From an uncultured Verrucomicrobia subdivision 3 bacterium (GTDB taxonomy: Bacteria > Verrucomicrobiota > Verrucomicrobiia > Limisphaerales > UBA11358), in NCBI GenBank assembly GCA_903922735.1, contig CAIXUZ010000078.1, forward strand, positions 1-64,000: DNA of 64,000 nt, written 5' to 3'. Positions 62,082 to 64,000 of this stretch are shown here, piece after piece (position 1 is the stretch's first letter; each line of letters opens with the position of its first letter). Both the position numbers and the translations under genes were made by a program. The notes beneath the pieces are model-generated. The model was not told the DNA's origin. It ran no database searches and saw only the letters and a list, made by a program, of their open reading frames with translations.

Positions 62082-64000
62082 TCAAAACTCATCGAAGGCG
62101 ATCCGGCTCTTGGGCACATTCAGTTCATCGAGCATTTTTGTGGCAGCCTGCACCATCACGGGCGGGCCGCACAGGTAGTATTCGATGCCGCCCGGAGCAG
62201 CGTGATTCTTTAGATAGTTTTCCAGCAGAACTTCGTGAATGAAACCCGTCGCACCCGTCCAGTTGTCGGCCGGTTGCGACTCGGACAACGCGAGCTGAAA
62301 ACTAAAGTTTGGATACTGTTTTGCCAGTTGCTCAAAATATTCCTGATAAAAAACCTCCTGCCGCGACCGTGCGCCATACCAGAAACTCACGCGGCGTCCG
62401 GTCTTAAGCGTTTCAAAGTGATGCGACAAATGCGAGCGCAGCGGGGCCATCCCCGCGCCGCCGCCGATATAAATCATTTCCGCATCGCCGGGTTTTACAT
62501 GAAACGTCCCAAACGGCCCGATGGCCGTGACCTGATCGCCCGGCTTGAGCCGGTGAACATACGCCGAGCCGGCACCCGCCGGACAATCCTGCCCGCGCGG
62601 CGGCGTGGCGATGCGAACGTTAAAGCGAAGCTGCTTGTCCGTGGCCGGATTCGTCGCCAGCGAGTAGTTGCGGCGGATCGGCGCGGCGTTCTCGGAACGA
62701 AAATCAAAAACGTGCTGCGCCTTCCAGACTTCGGCGAACGGCGGCTTCACGGAGATTTCGCTGAATGAGATTTCGCCGTAGGCCGGAATGTCGAGTTGCA
62801 GGTAATCACCCGGCTGGTAAGGCGGCAGCGATGAGCCGGGCTCCGGCTCCAGCACCAGCTCCTTGATGAAGGTGGCCACGTTTTCATTGCTGACGACGCG
62901 GAATTTGTAGGTCGTGGCCGGCTGCGCAAGCCCGCAGCCGCCGGCGGAATTCAAATCGAGGAAAATTTTTCCGTCGTGTTCTTTCGCCTTGTAAGTCTTG
63001 AGCGCGACGCACACCGGCTGGCGTTGCGGCGAGCCGTCGGTGATATCAAAGCGCCCGTTGTGCTTGGGACATTCGATGAGTTTGCCTTTGACGAGTCCGT
63101 CGGCGAGATGGGTGTTGCCGTGCGTGCAAATGCCATCCGTCGCGTGAAGCGTTCCCCCGGCGGTGCGATAGATGGCGTAGGTTTTGGTTTCGTGGTCGAA
63201 GCGTATTACATCCTCCGTTTTCAGAAACGTGCTGACGCAGACTTCAATCCAGCCGTTCACGACCTGCCCTTTGGCGGTGAAAACATGCGTGGTCGGCGGC
63301 GCTTCGGCACGGTGGGTAGGCGTGGGCAGCTGGCGTTTCACGCAATAGCCCGGGTCTTTCACCTGCCGTAAAACGGCGGGGACGATCTCGCACCAGGCGT
63401 TCCAGAGGCTGGGGTAAGGCGCCGGCATGTCCGGCTTCACGATTTCGTGGAGCTTCGGGAGATTGTGATACGGCACCAGCGGGAACATGTGATGTTCCAC
63501 ATGATAATTCATGTTCCAGTAAAGGTAGCGATGGATGAAATTCATGTAGACCGTCCGGCAGTTGAGCCGGTGATCCAAAACATTTTCCGCCAGTCCGGCA
63601 TGCTGGGTGTAGCCATAGATGGGCATCAGCCATGAACCATAAATCGCCGGCAGGCCGATGAACATGAGCGGCAGCAGGCTGTGGTGGTAAAAAGCCAGGG
63701 CGACGACTGCGGCATAAATAAAAACATAAACCCGCGCCCGGAGGAACACCTTGCCATACTCGGATTCAGGAATGTAGGTCTTCTCCGCGGGCGTGATCCG
63801 ACCGGTGCAATGCAAAAAGACATTCCGGAAATATCCGGGAATCTGCTTCAGGCCAAAAATCTTGACCCCCATTTCAAACAGGTTGGGCGGGCGCGGCACG
63901 GCAATCTCAGGATCGCGTCCGACAATGATGGTGTCACTGTGATGGCGGGTATGGCTCCAGCGCCAGGGCACGGATTCGCGCAGCACCATGAAGGAGGCGA
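62082..64000 (-). CDS. Desaturase-Rieske-NqrF-like reductase fusion (partial, N-terminus off window)
   Basis: Three domains in the 635+ visible residues, running off the right edge. First, a fatty-acid-desaturase-type membrane domain with HTRHHSDT and NYHVEHHMFP and several helices. Second, a Rieske [2Fe-2S] domain with CTHGNTHLADG and CPKHNGRFD. Third, an NqrF-like FAD/NAD reductase domain with RNYSLATNP, IGGGAGMAPLRSHL and YYLCGPPVMVQAATKML. This would be a self-contained membrane oxygenase in which NADH electrons pass through flavin and a Rieske cluster to the di-iron site. Substrate unknown; a lipid is most likely. The missing N-terminus should hold the first HxxxH motif. Confidence 0.93.
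   Translation of the reverse strand, partial: ASFMVLRESVPWRWSHTRHHSDTIIVGRDPEIAVPRPPNLFEMGVKIFGLKQIPGYFRNVFLHCTGRITPAEKTYIPESEYGKVFLRARVYVFIYAAVVALAFYHHSLLPLMFIGLPAIYGSWLMPIYGYTQHAGLAENVLDHRLNCRTVYMNFIHRYLYWNMNYHVEHHMFPLVPYHNLPKLHEIVKPDMPAPYPSLWNAWCEIVPAVLRQVKDPGYCVKRQLPTPTHRAEAPPTTHVFTAKGQVVNGWIEVCVSTFLKTEDVIRFDHETKTYAIYRTAGGTLHATDGICTHGNTHLADGLVKGKLIECPKHNGRFDITDGSPQRQPVCVALKTYKAKEHDGKIFLDLNSAGGCGLAQPATTYKFRVVSNENVATFIKELVLEPEPGSSLPPYQPGDYLQLDIPAYGEISFSEISVKPPFAEVWKAQHVFDFRSENAAPIRRNYSLATNPATDKQLRFNVRIATPPRGQDCPAGAGSAYVHRLKPGDQVTAIGPFGTFHVKPGDAEMIYIGGGAGMAPLRSHLSHHFETLKTGRRVSFWYGARSRQEVFYQEYFEQLAKQYPNFSFQLALSESQPADNWTGATGFIHEVLLENYLKNHAAPGGIEYYLCGPPVMVQAATKMLDELNVPKSRIAFDEF

Overview
The window is GC-rich Gram-negative DNA. 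A Kdo transferase gene implies LPS. The gene content points to a Verrucomicrobiota bacterium, most likely of the Pedosphaera/Limisphaera type: many secreted glycoside hydrolases, Tat-exported Gfo/Idh oxidoreductases, several UroD-type methyltransferases with RACo and DUF1638, a Gld-like ABC system and short tandem repeats. There is no rRNA, so this placement is inference. No prophage, insertion sequence, transposase or CRISPR array was recognised.

Layout. 1-5.2 kb: a 21-bp minisatellite with a terminal hairpin, a secreted protein of unknown function, and mfd carrying three in-frame repeat-derived insertions, followed by heptanucleotide arrays. 5.3-10.8 kb: a cell-surface sugar cluster with a polyprenol-phosphate-type glycosyltransferase, a WecD-like acetyltransferase, the aminotransferase WecE, a large membrane protein and a methyltransferase. 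10.8-17.7 kb, minus strand: two intact tandem GT-C-like membrane proteins, a third decayed copy ending in a displaced mfd tail, and a GT39-like protein. 17.8-22.4 kb: a NhaD/CitMHS-type transporter, waaA, rpoD and a tRNA-Ile(CAU) that overlaps the rpoD stop codon.

22.4-27.4 kb is a one-carbon locus: two UroD-family methyltransferases, a corrinoid protein, PurU and a homocysteine methyltransferase. 27.4-32.7 kb is a fucose-type locus: an AraC regulator, a GH29 fucosidase with CBM32, a sodium:solute symporter and a lipoprotein mutarotase. A fatty acid hydroxylase-family protein and a third UroD protein follow. 35.0-39.8 kb is a four-gene Gld-like ABC operon (ATPase, permease, GldG, DUF4340). 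39.8-41.5 kb is mostly non-coding, with a small membrane protein, a long inverted repeat and a second 21-bp minisatellite.

41.5-50.1 kb, minus strand, is one tightly packed apparent operon: Tat Gfo/Idh, cytochrome P450, UroD, Gfo/Idh, TIM-barrel isomerase, DUF1638, RACo and an AraC regulator. This is the most interesting part, because it mixes an oxygenase with the reactivation machinery of corrinoid demethylases. 50.2-60.3 kb is a xylan-type locus (GH2, GH10, a GH5-like protein, GH120 with an inserted CBM6-like domain, and a sugar porter) flanked by divergent AraC regulators. The window ends with another TIM-barrel protein and a partial desaturase-Rieske-NqrF-like fusion.

Working model (inference): plant or algal glycans are cut outside the cytoplasm and sugars are imported. 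O-methyl groups on sugars or lignin-related aromatics are removed by corrinoid (UroD, corrinoid protein, RACo) and possibly P450 routes. The C1 units then enter methionine or folate, and PurU releases formate.
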